A stretch of 39,775 bases of DNA from Agrococcus baldri (lineage in GTDB: Bacteria > Actinomycetota > Actinomycetes > Actinomycetales > Microbacteriaceae): the NCBI GenBank assembly GCA_007988785.1, contig BJUU01000024.1, forward strand, positions 1-39,775. Reading direction: 5' to 3'. The notes under the pieces are model-generated. The model did no database searches and was not told the origin of the DNA. It worked only from the letters and a program-made list of their open reading frames with translations. Below are positions 28,684-37,302 of this stretch, piece after piece (position 1 is the stretch's first letter; every line of letters begins with the position of its first letter). A program made the position numbers and the translations under genes.

Positions 28684-29466
28684 CTACGCGCCGGCGCGCT
28701 GCAGCCAGTCGGCGACGGCGGCGGCGAACAGCGCCGGCCGCTCGTGCGGCAGCGCGTGGCCCGCGTCGGCGGCGACGACCACCGTCGCGCCCGGATGCTG
28801 CTCCACGAGCGCACGGTGCTGGCGCTGCCCCGCCGTGGAGTCGTGGCGCCCGACCATGACGAGCGACGGATGCGCGAACGGCACCGCGCGCGGGTCCGGC
28901 TGCAGCTGCCATTCGGTCATGATCGCGTCGACGGCGTCGCCGTCGTATCGCCCCATCGCCGGCGCCACCGCATCCTGGAAGCGGCGCAGCGTCTCGGGCG
29001 TGCGCACCACGAAGTAGCCCTCGAACTCCGCCCGCGCGGCCTCGCCGAGCGCGTCGCGGGCCACCGCATCCGTCACGACCGTGTGCGGCTCGGCCTCGTG
29101 ATCGTCGGGCACGAGCGGGCAGATGAGCGCCAGCCCGCGCACCTGCTCGGGGCGGCGGGCGGCGAGGCCCTGCGCCAGGTGCACGCCGAAGGAGTGCCCG
29201 AGCACGAGCAGCGGCTCGTCGCCGACGAGCTCGTCGACGAGCCGCTCGAGGGCGTCGACCGCGGCGCGGCTGCTGGCGACGCCCGCGGCGGGCGAGTCGC
29301 CGTGGCCCGGCAGATCCGGGTAGATGCGGCGCAGGTCGGCGCGATGCCCGCCGAGCGCCGGCTCGAGGAAGCCGAGCGGCTCGGCGCCGGTCGAGTAGGC
29401 GCCGTGCAGGGCGAGCAGCGCGGTGCCGGCCGTGCCGCGGGAGACCGTGTGCAGCGCAGACGTCAT
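28684..29466 (-). CDS. Alpha/beta hydrolase
   Basis: 260 aa. Oxyanion-hole HGAY (21-24), nucleophile elbow GHSFG (90-94, Ser92), acid-bearing VMVGRHDSTAG and catalytic His in AGHALPHE. DLPGHGDSP is typical of the alpha/beta hydrolase 6 group (esterases, lactonases, C-C hydrolases). The substrate cannot be told. The ATG at 29466 has no clear ribosome site; TTGGCT lies 6 nt upstream. Confidence 0.85.
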   Translation of the reverse strand: MTSALHTVSRGTAGTALLALHGAYSTGAEPLGFLEPALGGHRADLRRIYPDLPGHGDSPAAGVASSRAAVDALERLVDELVGDEPLLVLGHSFGVHLAQGLAARRPEQVRGLALICPLVPDDHEAEPHTVVTDAVARDALGEAARAEFEGYFVVRTPETLRRFQDAVAPAMGRYDGDAVDAIMTEWQLQPDPRAVPFAHPSLVMVGRHDSTAGQRQHRALVEQHPGATVVVAADAGHALPHERPALFAAAVADWLQRAGA

Positions 29467-29516
29467 GGCAGCAGCCAAGCAGGGTCGCTGATGCCCGGCA
29501 AGGCCGTGCCCGCCGG

Positions 29517-30095
29517 CTACGCCTCGAAGCCCGTCGGCCTGATCGCCCGGGCCGGCACGCCGGCGACGATCGTGTCGGCCGGCACATCCTTCGTGACCAC
29601 GGCGCCCGCGCCGACGATCGCGCCGTCGCCGATCGTGACGCCCGGCACCACCGTCACGCTCGCGCCCAGCCACACCCTGCGGCCGATGACGATCGGCGCC
29701 GGCAGCATGTCGCCGCGGCGCTCAGGGTCGACGCCGTGGTTCAGCGTCGTCAGCGTCGTGCCGTGGCCGATCAGGCTGCCGTCGCCGATCGTGATGCCGC
29801 CGGTGTCCTGGAAGCGGCAGCCGAGATTGATGAAGATGTCCCTGCCGAGGTGCAGGTTCAGCCCGAACTCCGAGGAGAACGGCGGGAACACCGTCACCGA
29901 CGCATCCACGGCCCTGCCCGTCAGCTCCGCCAGCAGCTCGCGCACCTGCTCGGGGCTCCGGTACGAGCCGTTCAGCTCGGCGGTGATCCGCAGCGCCTCC
30001 TGCGCCCTGCTGTGCATGAAGGCGTGCTGCGCGGAGCCGGCCACGATGGTCTCGCCGCGGCCGACGTGCTCGAGGAACTCCTGGAGATCGGTCAC
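29517..30095 (-). CDS. Sugar O-acetyltransferase, maltose/galactoside type
   Basis: 192 aa. Left-handed beta-helix acetyltransferase (Maa/LacA/NodL group): an N-terminal helical cap, then hexapeptide repeats, the catalytic-His loop [13 protein letters not shown], and the C-terminal [22 protein letters not shown]. Acetylates a sugar hydroxyl from acetyl-CoA. The GTG at 30095 follows TATCGT by 6 nt, so it has its own leaderless promoter though it lies downstream of pstB. Confidence 0.88.
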   Translation of the reverse strand: MTDLQEFLEHVGRGETIVAGSAQHAFMHSRAQEALRITAELNGSYRSPEQVRELLAELTGRAVDASVTVFPPFSSEFGLNLHLGRDIFINLGCRFQDTGGITIGDGSLIGHGTTLTTLNHGVDPERRGDMLPAPIVIGRRVWLGASVTVVPGVTIGDGAIVGAGAVVTKDVPADTIVAGVPARAIRPTGFEA

Positions 30096-30101
30096 GCGAG
30101 C

Positions 30102-30107
30102 ACGATA
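30102..30107 (-). promoter_or_regulatory. -10 element of the sugar acetyltransferase (leaderless type)
   Basis: TATCGT on the minus strand, 6 nt before the GTG at 30095. Confidence 0.4.
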
Positions 30108-30114
30108 GTCGGCC

Positions 30115-30165
30115 GGAGGTCTCGAGACGCGTACCGACCTTTTGCCGGCGCGCTCCTCGACCGAC
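30115..30165. repeat. Short copy of the REP-like family
   Basis: GGTCTCGAGACGCGTACC and GGCGCGCTCCTCGACCGAC repeat the arm ends of the elements at 1-144 and 11050-11158. It has one reduced arm pair and fills the pstB to acetyltransferase gap, where it may end the pst transcript. Confidence 0.55.
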
Positions 30166-30174
30166 GAGGGCCGA

Positions 30175-30954
30175 TCAGCCGAAACGACCGGAGACGTAGT
30201 CCTCGGTGGCCTGCACGGTCGGGTTCGAGAAGATCTTGGCGGTCTCGTCGAACTCGATGAGCTTGCCGGGCTTGCCGGTGCCGGCGATGTTGAAGAACGC
30301 CGTCTTGTCGCTCACGCGCGAGGCCTGCTGCATGTTGTGCGTCACGATCACGATCGTGTACTCGGTCTTGAGCTCCTCGATGAGGTCCTCGATCGCGAGC
30401 GTCGAGATGGGGTCGAGGGCCGAGCACGGCTCGTCCATCAGCAGCACGTCGGGGCTGACCGCGATCGCACGCGCGATGCAGAGGCGCTGCTGCTGGCCGC
30501 CCGAGAGGCCCGAGCCGGGCACGCCCAGGCGGTCCTTGACCTCGTTCCAGAGGTTCGCGCCGCGCAGCGAGCGCTCGACCAGGTCGTCCTGGTCGCTCTT
30601 CGACATGCGGCGGTTGTTCAGCAGCACGCCGGCGAGCACGTTCTCGCGGATGGTCATGGTGGGGAACGGGTTGGGCCGCTGGAACACCATGCCGATCTGG
30701 CGGCGCACGTTCACCGGGTCGACGCCGGGGCCGTACAGGTTGGCGCCGTCGAGCAGCACCTCGCCGTCGACCCACGCGCCCGAGATGACCTCGTGCATGC
30801 GGTTGAGCGAGCGGAGCACCGTCGACTTGCCGCAACCGGAGGGGCCGATGAACGCGGTGACCGCGCGGGGCTCGATGTCGACCGTCACGCCTTCGACGGC
30901 CTTGAAGTCGCCGTAGTAGATGTCGAGGTCGTTGATCTCGATGCGCTTGGACAT
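30175..30954 (-). CDS. pstB: Phosphate import ATP-binding protein PstB
   Basis: 259 aa. ATPase of the high-affinity phosphate importer. Walker [10 protein letters not shown] (37-45), Q-loop FQRPNPFPT, signature LSGGQQQR (150-157), Walker B ending D174-E175, switch His in THNMQQ. FQRPNPF is specific to PstB. The ATG at 30954 has GGAAGG 10 nt upstream. Last gene of pstSCAB, 5 bp after pstA. Confidence 0.98.
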   Translation of the reverse strand: MSKRIEINDLDIYYGDFKAVEGVTVDIEPRAVTAFIGPSGCGKSTVLRSLNRMHEVISGAWVDGEVLLDGANLYGPGVDPVNVRRQIGMVFQRPNPFPTMTIRENVLAGVLLNNRRMSKSDQDDLVERSLRGANLWNEVKDRLGVPGSGLSGGQQQRLCIARAIAVSPDVLLMDEPCSALDPISTLAIEDLIEELKTEYTIVIVTHNMQQASRVSDKTAFFNIAGTGKPGKLIEFDETAKIFSNPTVQATEDYVSGRFG

Positions 30955-30959
30955 TGCGT

Positions 30960-32042
30960 TTACCTTCCAGACTTCGGCGCGAAGAAGTGCGCGATGACGC
31001 GGGCGCCGATGTTGAGGATCATGACGATGAGGATGAGCACGAGGGCCGCCGACCATGCGCGGTCGAAGTAGGCCTGCTCCTGCACACCGGGGCTGATGTA
31101 CTGGTTGTAGGCGAACACCGGCAGCGTCATCATGCGGCCGTCGAACACGTTGTAGTTCATGTTCGTGGTGAAGCCGGCGATGATCAGCAGCGGCGCGGTC
31201 TCGCCGATGACGCGGGCGATCGCGAGCGTGACGCCCGTGACGATGCCCGCGAGCGCGGTCGGCAGCACGACCTTCCAGATCGTCAGCCACTTCGGCACGC
31301 CGAGCGCGAGCGATGCCTCGCGCAGGTCGTTGGGCACGAGCTTGAGCATCTCCTCCGTCGAGCGCACGACAGTGGGGATCATCAGCAGGCTGAGCGCGAC
31401 CGCGCCGCCCAGGCCGCTGCGCACGCCCTCGCCCGCGAACAGCGCGAACAGCGCGTAGGCGAACAGGCCAGCGACGATCGAGGGGATGCCCGTCATCACG
31501 TCGACGAAGAAGGTGATCGCCTTCGCGAGCGCGCCCCTGCCGTACTCGACCAGGTAGATGGCGGTGAAGATGCCGACCGGCACCGAGATGATGGCGGCCC
31601 ACAGCGTGACGAGCACGGTGCCGACGATGGCGTGCAGCACGCCGCCGCCCTCGCCGACGATGTTGCGCATCGTGAAGGTGAAGAACTCGATGTCGAAGCG
31701 GGCGGCGCCGTTGACGGCGACGGTGATGACGAGCGACACGAGCGGGACGAGCGCCAGCAGGAAGGCGCCGACCACGACGCCCGTGACGAGCCGGTCGGTG
31801 GCCTTGCGGCCACCCTCGATGAGCTGACTGACGACGGTGATGGCGACCAGGTAGAGCACGTAGCCGACGAGCGCGACGGTGACGATGCTGAACTGGCTGC
31901 CGCTGGCGCCGGCGATGAGGCCCGCGACGGCCGCGCCGACGACGAGCGAGACGCCCAGCAGAGCCCAGGGCGACCAGCGGGGCAGCTGACCCGCGGTGAG
32001 CGGGTTCTGCGCGGTGCGGGTGGGGGCGATGGTGGCGGTCAT
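30960..32042 (-). CDS. pstA: Phosphate ABC transporter permease PstA
   Basis: 360 aa, longer than the usual 280-300 because of an N-terminal region with two extra predicted helices (about 25-75). The BPD transport domain (about 140-350) has [19 protein letters not shown], the EAA loop that docks on PstB, and [10 protein letters not shown]. It forms the membrane channel with PstC. pstC ends 3 bp upstream of this gene. Confidence 0.95.
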   Translation of the reverse strand: MTATIAPTRTAQNPLTAGQLPRWSPWALLGVSLVVGAAVAGLIAGASGSQFSIVTVALVGYVLYLVAITVVSQLIEGGRKATDRLVTGVVVGAFLLALVPLVSLVITVAVNGAARFDIEFFTFTMRNIVGEGGGVLHAIVGTVLVTLWAAIISVPVGIFTAIYLVEYGRGALAKAITFFVDVMTGIPSIVAGLFAYALFALFAGEGVRSGLGGAVALSLLMIPTVVRSTEEMLKLVPNDLREASLALGVPKWLTIWKVVLPTALAGIVTGVTLAIARVIGETAPLLIIAGFTTNMNYNVFDGRMMTLPVFAYNQYISPGVQEQAYFDRAWSAALVLILIVMILNIGARVIAHFFAPKSGR

Positions 32043-32045
32043 GGC

Positions 32046-32984
32046 TCAGCGACCTCCGTCGACGGTCGTCTTGGCGATGATCCAGCGCGAGATGGCGTTC
32101 ACGAGCAGCGTGATCGCGAACAGCACGAGGCCGGATCCGATGAGCATGTTCACGGTGATGCCGTGCGCCTCGGGGAACCGCAGCGCGATGTTGGCGGCGA
32201 TCGTCGAGGGGTTCTGCGAGCCGATCAGCACGACGCTGATGACGCCGGAGGAGGCGAGCACCATCGCGACGGCCATCGTCTCGCCGAGCGCGCGGCCGAG
32301 GCCGAGGATGGAGGAGGCGATGATGCCGGAGCGCCCGTGCGGCAGCACCGACATCTTGATCATCTCCCAGCGGGTCGCGCCGAGGGCCAGCGCGGCCTCC
32401 TCGTTCAGGCGCGGCGTCTGCAGGAAGATCTCGCGGCACAGGGCGGTGATGATCGGCAGCACCATCACGGCGAGCACGATGGATGCGGTGAGGATCGTGC
32501 GGCCGGTGCCGGAGGCGGGCGGGGTGAACAGCGGGAGCCAGCCGAGGTTCTGGGCGAGCCAGATGTAGCCGGGCTGGAAGAAGGGGGCGAGCACCGCGAT
32601 GCCCCAGAGGCCGTAGATGACCGAGGGGATGGCAGCCAGCAGGTCGATGACGTAGCCCAGGAACTGGGCGAGCCGGCGGGGCGCGAAGTGCGTGATGAAG
32701 AGGGCGATCGCGACGGCCAGCGGCACGGCCATGACCATGGCGAGCAGCGCCGACCAGAGGGTGCCGAACGTGAGCGGCCAGACCCAGCTCCAGAAGTTCG
32801 ATCCCTCGGACTCGGGGATCGGGCCGATGATCGCGGGAACGGCCTGCACGACCAGGAAGATCGCGACCCCGCCGAGGGCGATGAGGATGAGGACGCCGGC
32901 GGTGGTGGAGATCGCCTTGAAGACGATGTCGGCCGGCCGGTTTCTCACTGCGGCCCGCGGTGCGGCCGGTGCAGCGGTAGTCAT
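32046..32984 (-). CDS. pstC: Phosphate ABC transporter permease PstC
   Basis: 312 aa, six or more membrane helices. EAA loop [20 protein letters not shown] and the [16 protein letters not shown] segment are PstC hallmarks. N-terminal Ala/Pro-rich cytoplasmic tail. The ATG at 32984 has AGGGAG-like sequence upstream. It starts 104 nt after the end of pstS, with a strong hairpin in between. Confidence 0.96.
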   Translation of the reverse strand: MTTAAPAAPRAAVRNRPADIVFKAISTTAGVLILIALGGVAIFLVVQAVPAIIGPIPESEGSNFWSWVWPLTFGTLWSALLAMVMAVPLAVAIALFITHFAPRRLAQFLGYVIDLLAAIPSVIYGLWGIAVLAPFFQPGYIWLAQNLGWLPLFTPPASGTGRTILTASIVLAVMVLPIITALCREIFLQTPRLNEEAALALGATRWEMIKMSVLPHGRSGIIASSILGLGRALGETMAVAMVLASSGVISVVLIGSQNPSTIAANIALRFPEAHGITVNMLIGSGLVLFAITLLVNAISRWIIAKTTVDGGR

Positions 32985-33016
32985 GAGGCTCCCTGCGAGT
33001 TCGGTGACCGGAAAGA

Positions 33017-33050
33017 GTCCGGCCGGGGCGGTGATTCGCCCCGGCCGGAC
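33017..33050 (-). terminator. Hairpin between pstS and pstCAB (attenuator)
   Basis: Perfect 14-bp stem GTCCGGCCGGGGCG with its complement, 6-nt loop. It probably ends or protects most pstS messages and lowers pstCAB expression, since binding protein is needed in excess over permease. Confidence 0.75.
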
Positions 33051-33088
33051 GGTGCAGCCCTACGGGCGTGCGGAGTGCGGTACCAGTA

Positions 33089-34201
33089 TTACTGGATCGA
33101 GTCGACGACGGCGAGGATCTCGGCGCTCAGCTCGTCCGAGATCGGCGCGTTGCCGGCGTTCTCGGCGCCAGCGGCCTGGCCCTCGGCCGAGGCGATGTAG
33201 CCGAGGTAGCCCTTGACGAGCTCTGCCGTGGCGGCGTCGTTGTACTCGGTGCAGGCGATCGCGTACGAGATGAGGACGAGCGGGTAGACGCCGGCCTCGG
33301 TCGTGGTGCGGTCGAGGTCGACGGCCAGGTCGCCCTCGTGGCGGCCCTCGACGCGCGGCGACGCGTCGACGGCGGCTGCCGCGGCGTCGGCGGTGAAGGG
33401 CACGTACTCCTCGCCCACCTGCAGCGCGACCGTGCCGAGGTCACCGGCGCGCGAGGCGTCGGCGTAGCCGATCGTGTTGGTGCCGTTGGTGACCGCGTCG
33501 ACGACGCCCGAGGTGCCCTGGGCACCCTCGCCGCCGTACGTCGACGGCCAGGTCTCGAAGACGCCCTCGGTCCAGTCCGACTCGGCGGTCGCCGCGAGGT
33601 ACTCGGTGAAGTTCTCGGTGGTGCCCGAGTCGTCCGAGCGGTGCACGGCCGTGATGTTGGCGTCCGGCAGCGTGGCGTCCGGGTTCTGGTCGGCGATCGC
33701 CGGGTCGCTCCAGTTGGTGATCTGGCCCGAGAAGATCTTGGCGATCGTCGCGGCGTCCATGTTGAGCGAGTCGACGCCCTCGACGTTGAAGATCACGGCG
33801 ATCGGCGAGATGTAGACGGGCAGGTCGACCGGCAGGGTGTCGGCGACGCAGGCGCCGAAGGTGCCCGCGAGCTCCTCGTCGTCCAGGTACGAGTCCGAGC
33901 CGGCGAAGCCGACGCCGCCCGCGATGAACTGCTCACGGCCCGCGCCGGAGCCGGCGGGGTCGTAGGTGATGTTGACGTCGGGGTTCGCGGTCTGGAAGCC
34001 CGCGATCCAGGCCTCCTGCGCTGCACCCATCGACGACGCGCCCGCGCCGGCGAGGTCGCCCGACAGCGAGGTCGACTCGCTGCCCTCGGGAGCCGTGGTC
34101 TCGTCGGTGCCGGCGCCCGGCTCGTTGGCGGCGCAGGAGCTGAGCAGGAGTGCGCCTGCTGCGGCGACGACCGCAACGCGGCCGAGCTTCGTGAACTTCA
34201 C
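33089..34201 (-). CDS. pstS: Phosphate-binding lipoprotein PstS
   Basis: 370 aa. Signal peptide with lipobox LLSSC (Cys23), Thr/Ser/Glu-rich linker, then the periplasmic-binding-protein fold: GAGASSMG (phosphate loop), AGSDSYL, and [12 protein letters not shown], the phosphate-coordinating Arg/Asp/Ser/Thr loop. It captures phosphate at the outer face for PstCAB. The GTG at 34201 has GAAGGGAAC upstream; an in-frame extension precedes it but has no signal. A PHO box lies about 110 nt upstream. It is the first gene of pstSCAB. Confidence 0.97.
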   Translation of the reverse strand: MKFTKLGRVAVVAAAGALLLSSCAANEPGAGTDETTAPEGSESTSLSGDLAGAGASSMGAAQEAWIAGFQTANPDVNITYDPAGSGAGREQFIAGGVGFAGSDSYLDDEELAGTFGACVADTLPVDLPVYISPIAVIFNVEGVDSLNMDAATIAKIFSGQITNWSDPAIADQNPDATLPDANITAVHRSDDSGTTENFTEYLAATAESDWTEGVFETWPSTYGGEGAQGTSGVVDAVTNGTNTIGYADASRAGDLGTVALQVGEEYVPFTADAAAAAVDASPRVEGRHEGDLAVDLDRTTTEAGVYPLVLISYAIACTEYNDAATAELVKGYLGYIASAEGQAAGAENAGNAPISDELSAEILAVVDSIQ

Positions 34202-34276
34202 GGTGTTCCCTTCGGAATGTTTCGGTGCAGGGGGCTGGAGCGCCCTGGATTCGGCGCGAACGAGCACGCCGGATTT

Positions 34277-34282
34277 CACGCT
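34277..34282 (-). promoter_or_regulatory. Likely -10 of the pstS promoter
   Basis: TAGCGT on the minus strand, about 28 bp after the PHO box, which therefore covers the -35 region, the usual arrangement for PhoB-class activation. It leaves a leader of about 70 nt. Confidence 0.5.
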
Positions 34283-34310
34283 AGGGAAGGCGGGTGGCGC
34301 GCAGGCCCCG

Positions 34311-34332
34311 AGCAGGTGAACAGGAGGTGAAC
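34311..34332 (-). promoter_or_regulatory. PHO box of pstSCAB
   Basis: Two direct 11-bp units on the minus strand: GTTCACCTCCT then GTTCACCTGCT. They match the actinobacterial PHO box half-site GTTCACC at 11-bp spacing. The probable activator is RegX3, encoded at 16.1-16.8 kb, or a PhoP-like protein elsewhere. Confidence 0.9.
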
Positions 34333-34426
34333 ACAGACGATCGACCAAGTCGCCGGGAACGTGAGTGCCGGGCCGCGAACGCCTCTCGGCGGAAGGCCGC
34401 TCGCAGCGGCGAATATTGGAGCCCGG

Positions 34427-34455
34427 GGTTACGCGGCCCGGCCCGACCAGCGTAA
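34427..34455. promoter_or_regulatory. Interrupted palindrome upstream of the PHO box
   Basis: GTTACGC (34427-34433) and GCGTAAC (34449-34455), perfect 7-bp arms with a 15-bp centre, next to an unusually AT-rich AATATT. It lies in the 373-bp gap upstream of pstS. It may be an operator for a second regulator; no family assigned. The rest of the gap holds the PHO box and a small hairpin (34507-34522). Confidence 0.35.
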
Positions 34456-34560
34456 CGGCGTCGATCCCGACACGCGGGCGGATGCGCTCACTGCGAACGC
34501 CGGAATCCGGCGGTGCCGCCGGCCGTTGCACCTGGGTGGTCGCGCGTGCGCGCCCCGGTT

Positions 34561-34583
34561 CTCAGTCGAGGCTCTCAGTCGAG
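34561..34583. repeat. 13-bp tandem duplication at a gene's 3' end
   Basis: CTCAGTCGAG occurs at 34561 and again at 34574, and the second copy contains the stop codon of the 34575-35204 gene. Probably a slip duplication of no consequence. Confidence 0.6.
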
Positions 34584-35204
34584 CGTGTCCGAGCGCCAGA
34601 GCCTCGCGCAGACGCGCAGGTCGGCGGCGATGTCGGTGAGCCTGGCCGCCTGCCGGGTGCGCTCCGCGGCGCGTTCCGGATGCGTCGCCTCATCCAGGTG
34701 CGCGGCCTCCACCGCGCCCGCGGCGGTGACGGTCGCGAAGGCCGCGGCCCGCTCGAGCGCCATCGCGAAGTCGCCGGCGAAGACGCCGCGCAGGATGGTC
34801 TCGGTCAGCGATCGCAGCTCCTCCGGCGTGGCCGGGGCGGGCACTCCCGCGACCACCGGCGCGGCCGTGGGCAGCGCATCCGCCCCCGCCTGGTAGAGAT
34901 GCGCGGCCTCCTCGGCGCGCTGCGTCACGAGCGCGTGCAGCAGGTGCACGCGCCAGAGCGCGCCCGGCAGGGAGTGCGGGCGCGCGTGCGACCAGAGCTC
35001 GGCGACGATGTCGATGCCGTCCTCGCGCGCCACGCGCAGGATGCGCTCGACCACCTCGGGGTCGGCGCCGGCGCGCACGCGGGCGAGCAGCGCGCTCGCG
35101 GTCTCGCTCGCGAGCTGCAGCCGCACGACGGGGTCGACATCGCCCTCGACGCGCTCGAACCAGTCGTTCGAGAAGCGGGTGGGGCGATGGAAGTCGTCAG
35201 GCAT
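34575..35204 (-). CDS. Conserved actinobacterial protein, unknown function
   Basis: 209 aa, almost all helical, soluble, rich in Ala/Glu/Arg. Conserved-looking blocks: RFSNDWFERVEGD, DIVAELWSHARPHSLPGALWR, VVAGVPAPATPEEL and CARLWRSDTLD. I recall the family as common in Microbacteriaceae and often mislabelled as an RNA polymerase subunit; there is no polymerase motif. The ATG at 35204 is chosen; a GTG 18 nt upstream is possible. The function is unknown. Confidence 0.72.
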   Translation of the reverse strand: MPDDFHRPTRFSNDWFERVEGDVDPVVRLQLASETASALLARVRAGADPEVVERILRVAREDGIDIVAELWSHARPHSLPGALWRVHLLHALVTQRAEEAAHLYQAGADALPTAAPVVAGVPAPATPEELRSLTETILRGVFAGDFAMALERAAAFATVTAAGAVEAAHLDEATHPERAAERTRQAARLTDIAADLRVCARLWRSDTLD

Positions 35205-35260
35205 GCGCCCCGAGTCTGGCACGATCTGCGCGCGCCGCGCGCACCGTATCCTGGAGGGAC

Positions 35261-35333
35261 GGGCCTGTAGCTCAGTCGGTAGAGCATCGGACTTTTAATC
35301 CGCTGGTCGTGGGTTCGAGCCCCACCGGGCCCA
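35261..35333 (+). tRNA. tRNA-Lys (anticodon UUU)
   Basis: 73 nt. Acceptor GGGCCTG/CGGGCCC (one G-U), anticodon stem CGGA/TCCG with loop CTTTTAA (anticodon UUU), T-arm GTGGG-TTCGAGC-CCCAC, discriminator A. The next gene starts 15 bp downstream, so it may share this transcript. Confidence 0.96.
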
Positions 35334-35348
35334 CGCGAGGTGATCACC

Positions 35349-35984
35349 ATGCCGGAGAAGCTCGACCTCAAGCGCACGCTCGACGCCTACCGGGCGACGC
35401 ACGGCGAGTTCCGCGTGGTCGAGGTGCCGCCGCTGCAGTACCTGATGGTCGACGGCCACGGCGACCCCAACACGGCACCCGCGTATAGCGCGGCGCTCGC
35501 AGCGCTGTACCCGCTCGCCTACACCCTGAAGTTCGCCAGCAAGCGCGAGCTCGGCCGCGACTACGTGGTGCCGCCGCTCGAGGGGCTCTGGTGGGCCGAC
35601 GACGCGACGGCCTTCACCACCGCGCGCGACAAGTCGCGCTGGCACTGGACGCTGCTGATGCTCGTGCCCGACTGGATCGACCGCGCGCTCGTCGAGCGGG
35701 CGGCGGATGCGGTGCGCGCGAAGGCCACGCCGGGCACGCCGGCGCCGGCCCGGCTGGGCGAGATCCGGTTGGCGACCCTCGAGGAGGGCACCTGCGTGCA
35801 GACCCTGCACGTGGGGTCGTTCGACGACGAGGGGCCGGTGCTGGCCGCAATGCACGAGCGCTTCATCCCCGCGCAGGGACTGCAGATGACGGGCCTGCAC
35901 CACGAGATCTACCTCAGCGATGCGCGCCGGGTCGAGCCTGCGAAGCTGCGCACGATCCTGCGGCAGCCGGTGGCGCCGGCCTGA
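35349..35984 (+). CDS. GyrI-like small-molecule-binding protein
   Basis: 211 aa. GyrI/SOUL-type fold: an N-terminal lead (MPEKLDLKRTLDAYRA), VVEVPPLQYLMVDGHGDPNT, and later TLEEGTCVQTLHVGSFDDEGP with HHEIYLSD at the end. These domains bind amphipathic drugs or small ligands; some hydrolyse electrophiles. There is no DNA-binding domain. The ATG at 35349 follows GAGGTG by 6 nt and lies 15 bp after tRNA-Lys. Confidence 0.83.
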   Translation: MPEKLDLKRTLDAYRATHGEFRVVEVPPLQYLMVDGHGDPNTAPAYSAALAALYPLAYTLKFASKRELGRDYVVPPLEGLWWADDATAFTTARDKSRWHWTLLMLVPDWIDRALVERAADAVRAKATPGTPAPARLGEIRLATLEEGTCVQTLHVGSFDDEGPVLAAMHERFIPAQGLQMTGLHHEIYLSDARRVEPAKLRTILRQPVAPA

Positions 35985-36018
35985 CGCGGGCAGCTCGAAG
36001 CGCTCGTGCCGTCCGCCG

Positions 36019-36213
36019 TCAGCGTGCTGCGAGATCGAGCGCGACCGGGAAGTGGTCGGACGGGAAGCGGCCCTCGACCGGCTCGTCCACCACGAAGGTG
36101 CGCTCGAGGGTCACCGGCGAGCCGCGCCGGAGCATGATGTGGTCGATGCGCCGGTCGATCTCCTTGACCGCCTCGAGCGGCGCGCGGGCGTCGACGGCGA
36201 GCTCTGGCGGTCG
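36019..36213 (-). pseudogene. C-terminal remnant of an endonuclease/exonuclease/phosphatase gene
   Basis: 64 codons on the minus strand with no start codon of their own. The reading ends AVKEIDRRIDHIMLRRGSP ... VEGRFPSDHFPVALDLAAR then stop. RIDHIMLR and SDHFPVALDL are the last metal/catalytic motifs of the EEP (DNase I-like) superfamily. The frame is cut exactly where the galM-like gene ends (36215), so some 200 N-terminal residues are missing. I read it as a truncated gene, not a small protein. Confidence 0.78.
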
Positions 36214-36214
36214 C

Positions 36215-37147
36215 TCAGAAGCCGACCGGGTCGATGCCCCAGTGGCCGATCCACGTCTCCCCCGGCTCGAGCCACACGAGCCCCGTGCCGCTGTTCAGCG
36301 TGTTCGCGGGCGCGCTCATCGGCTCGATCGCCGCCACGTGCTTGGGCCCGGCCGTCGCCGGGAAGTCGCGCGGCGTGAAGACGACCGCGAAGGGGAAGGC
36401 GGAGTCCTGCCACAGCTCGGCCCCGCGGCCGACGTCGTCGAGCAGCGACGAGGTGGCCACCCCGCCGACGAACTCCAGCCCCGCGTAGTTATGGTCGATG
36501 TCGAGCTCGGCCAGGCGGCGGCCGGCCCGCAGGTCGGGCGCCGACGCATCCATCGCATCGACGAGGGTCTCATCGGTCGGGATGAGCCCCTCGGCGTTGA
36601 ACACCCGGGCGGCGGGCACGGTGAAGGTGAGCCGCTCCGCCGGGGTGTCGCCGACGGCGAGGTACGGATGCGCGCCGCACGACCACGGCGCGCGCTCGGT
36701 GCTGACGTTGGTGGCCTCGTGCGTCACGAGCAGCCCGTCGTCGGTGAGCTCGTAGGAGACCGTGGTGTCGAGCAGGAAGGGCCAGCCGGTCTGCGGGTGG
36801 ATGGTGGCGGCGAGCACCACCTTCGCCTCGGTGTGCTCGAGCACCCGGTAGGGCGCGAAGCGCAGCAGCCCGTGGCTGGCGTTGCCCCTGTCGCGCTCGG
36901 TGATGGCGAGGCGCTGGGTGGTGCCGCCGTGCTGCCAGTCGCCGCCCGCGACGCGGCCGCCCCAGGGGGCGAGCACGATGCCCTGCGCCTTGGCGGGGCG
37001 GGCGTGCTCGGGGAACGGCTCGACGAGGTCGACGCCGTCGTAGACGAGCTCGCGCAACCCTGCCGCGACCTCGGTGATGGTCGCGTGCAGTCGCCTGCCG
37101 TCGACGGTGCGCGAGATGGTGAACTGCTGTCCTGTCGGCGGCCGCAT
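36215..37147 (-). CDS. Aldose 1-epimerase family protein (GalM-like)
   Basis: 310 aa. Galactose-mutarotase fold: RGNASHGLLRF (H92), SCGAHPYLAVG (H160, catalytic acid) and AAIEPMSAPAN (E275, catalytic base). APWGGRVAGG is the family's substrate-side loop. Interconverts anomers of aldoses. The ATG at 37147 follows TAGGCT by 6 nt. Its 3' end abuts the EEP remnant. Confidence 0.92.
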   Translation of the reverse strand: MRPPTGQQFTISRTVDGRRLHATITEVAAGLRELVYDGVDLVEPFPEHARPAKAQGIVLAPWGGRVAGGDWQHGGTTQRLAITERDRGNASHGLLRFAPYRVLEHTEAKVVLAATIHPQTGWPFLLDTTVSYELTDDGLLVTHEATNVSTERAPWSCGAHPYLAVGDTPAERLTFTVPAARVFNAEGLIPTDETLVDAMDASAPDLRAGRRLAELDIDHNYAGLEFVGGVATSSLLDDVGRGAELWQDSAFPFAVVFTPRDFPATAGPKHVAAIEPMSAPANTLNSGTGLVWLEPGETWIGHWGIDPVGF

Positions 37148-37153
37148 GGGGCG

Positions 37154-37159
37154 AGCCTA
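37154..37159 (-). promoter_or_regulatory. -10 element of the aldose epimerase gene (leaderless type)
   Basis: TAGGCT on the minus strand, 6 nt before the ATG at 37147. Confidence 0.55.
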
Positions 37160-37302
37160 CCGATCCCGGCGCCCGCCGCTGAGCGCTCGCGCAGGGTTGC
37201 CTGAAGCGGCCGGGTGCTGCGCCGGCGACGCAGCCGCCGCGAGTATCGTCGCTCTGCTGGCCGCCGCCGCAGACCCGCAGGACGCCACCGAGGAGACACC
37301 GC

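Noticed and set aside
34191-34201. GTGAAGTTCAC palindrome across the pstS start codon as an operator
   Set aside because: It encodes the first residues of the signal peptide and sits inside coding DNA. The upstream PHO box explains regulation better.
35349-36213. Single gene joining the GyrI-like protein to the EEP remnant
   Set aside because: They are on opposite strands and the GyrI-like gene ends with its own stop at 35984.
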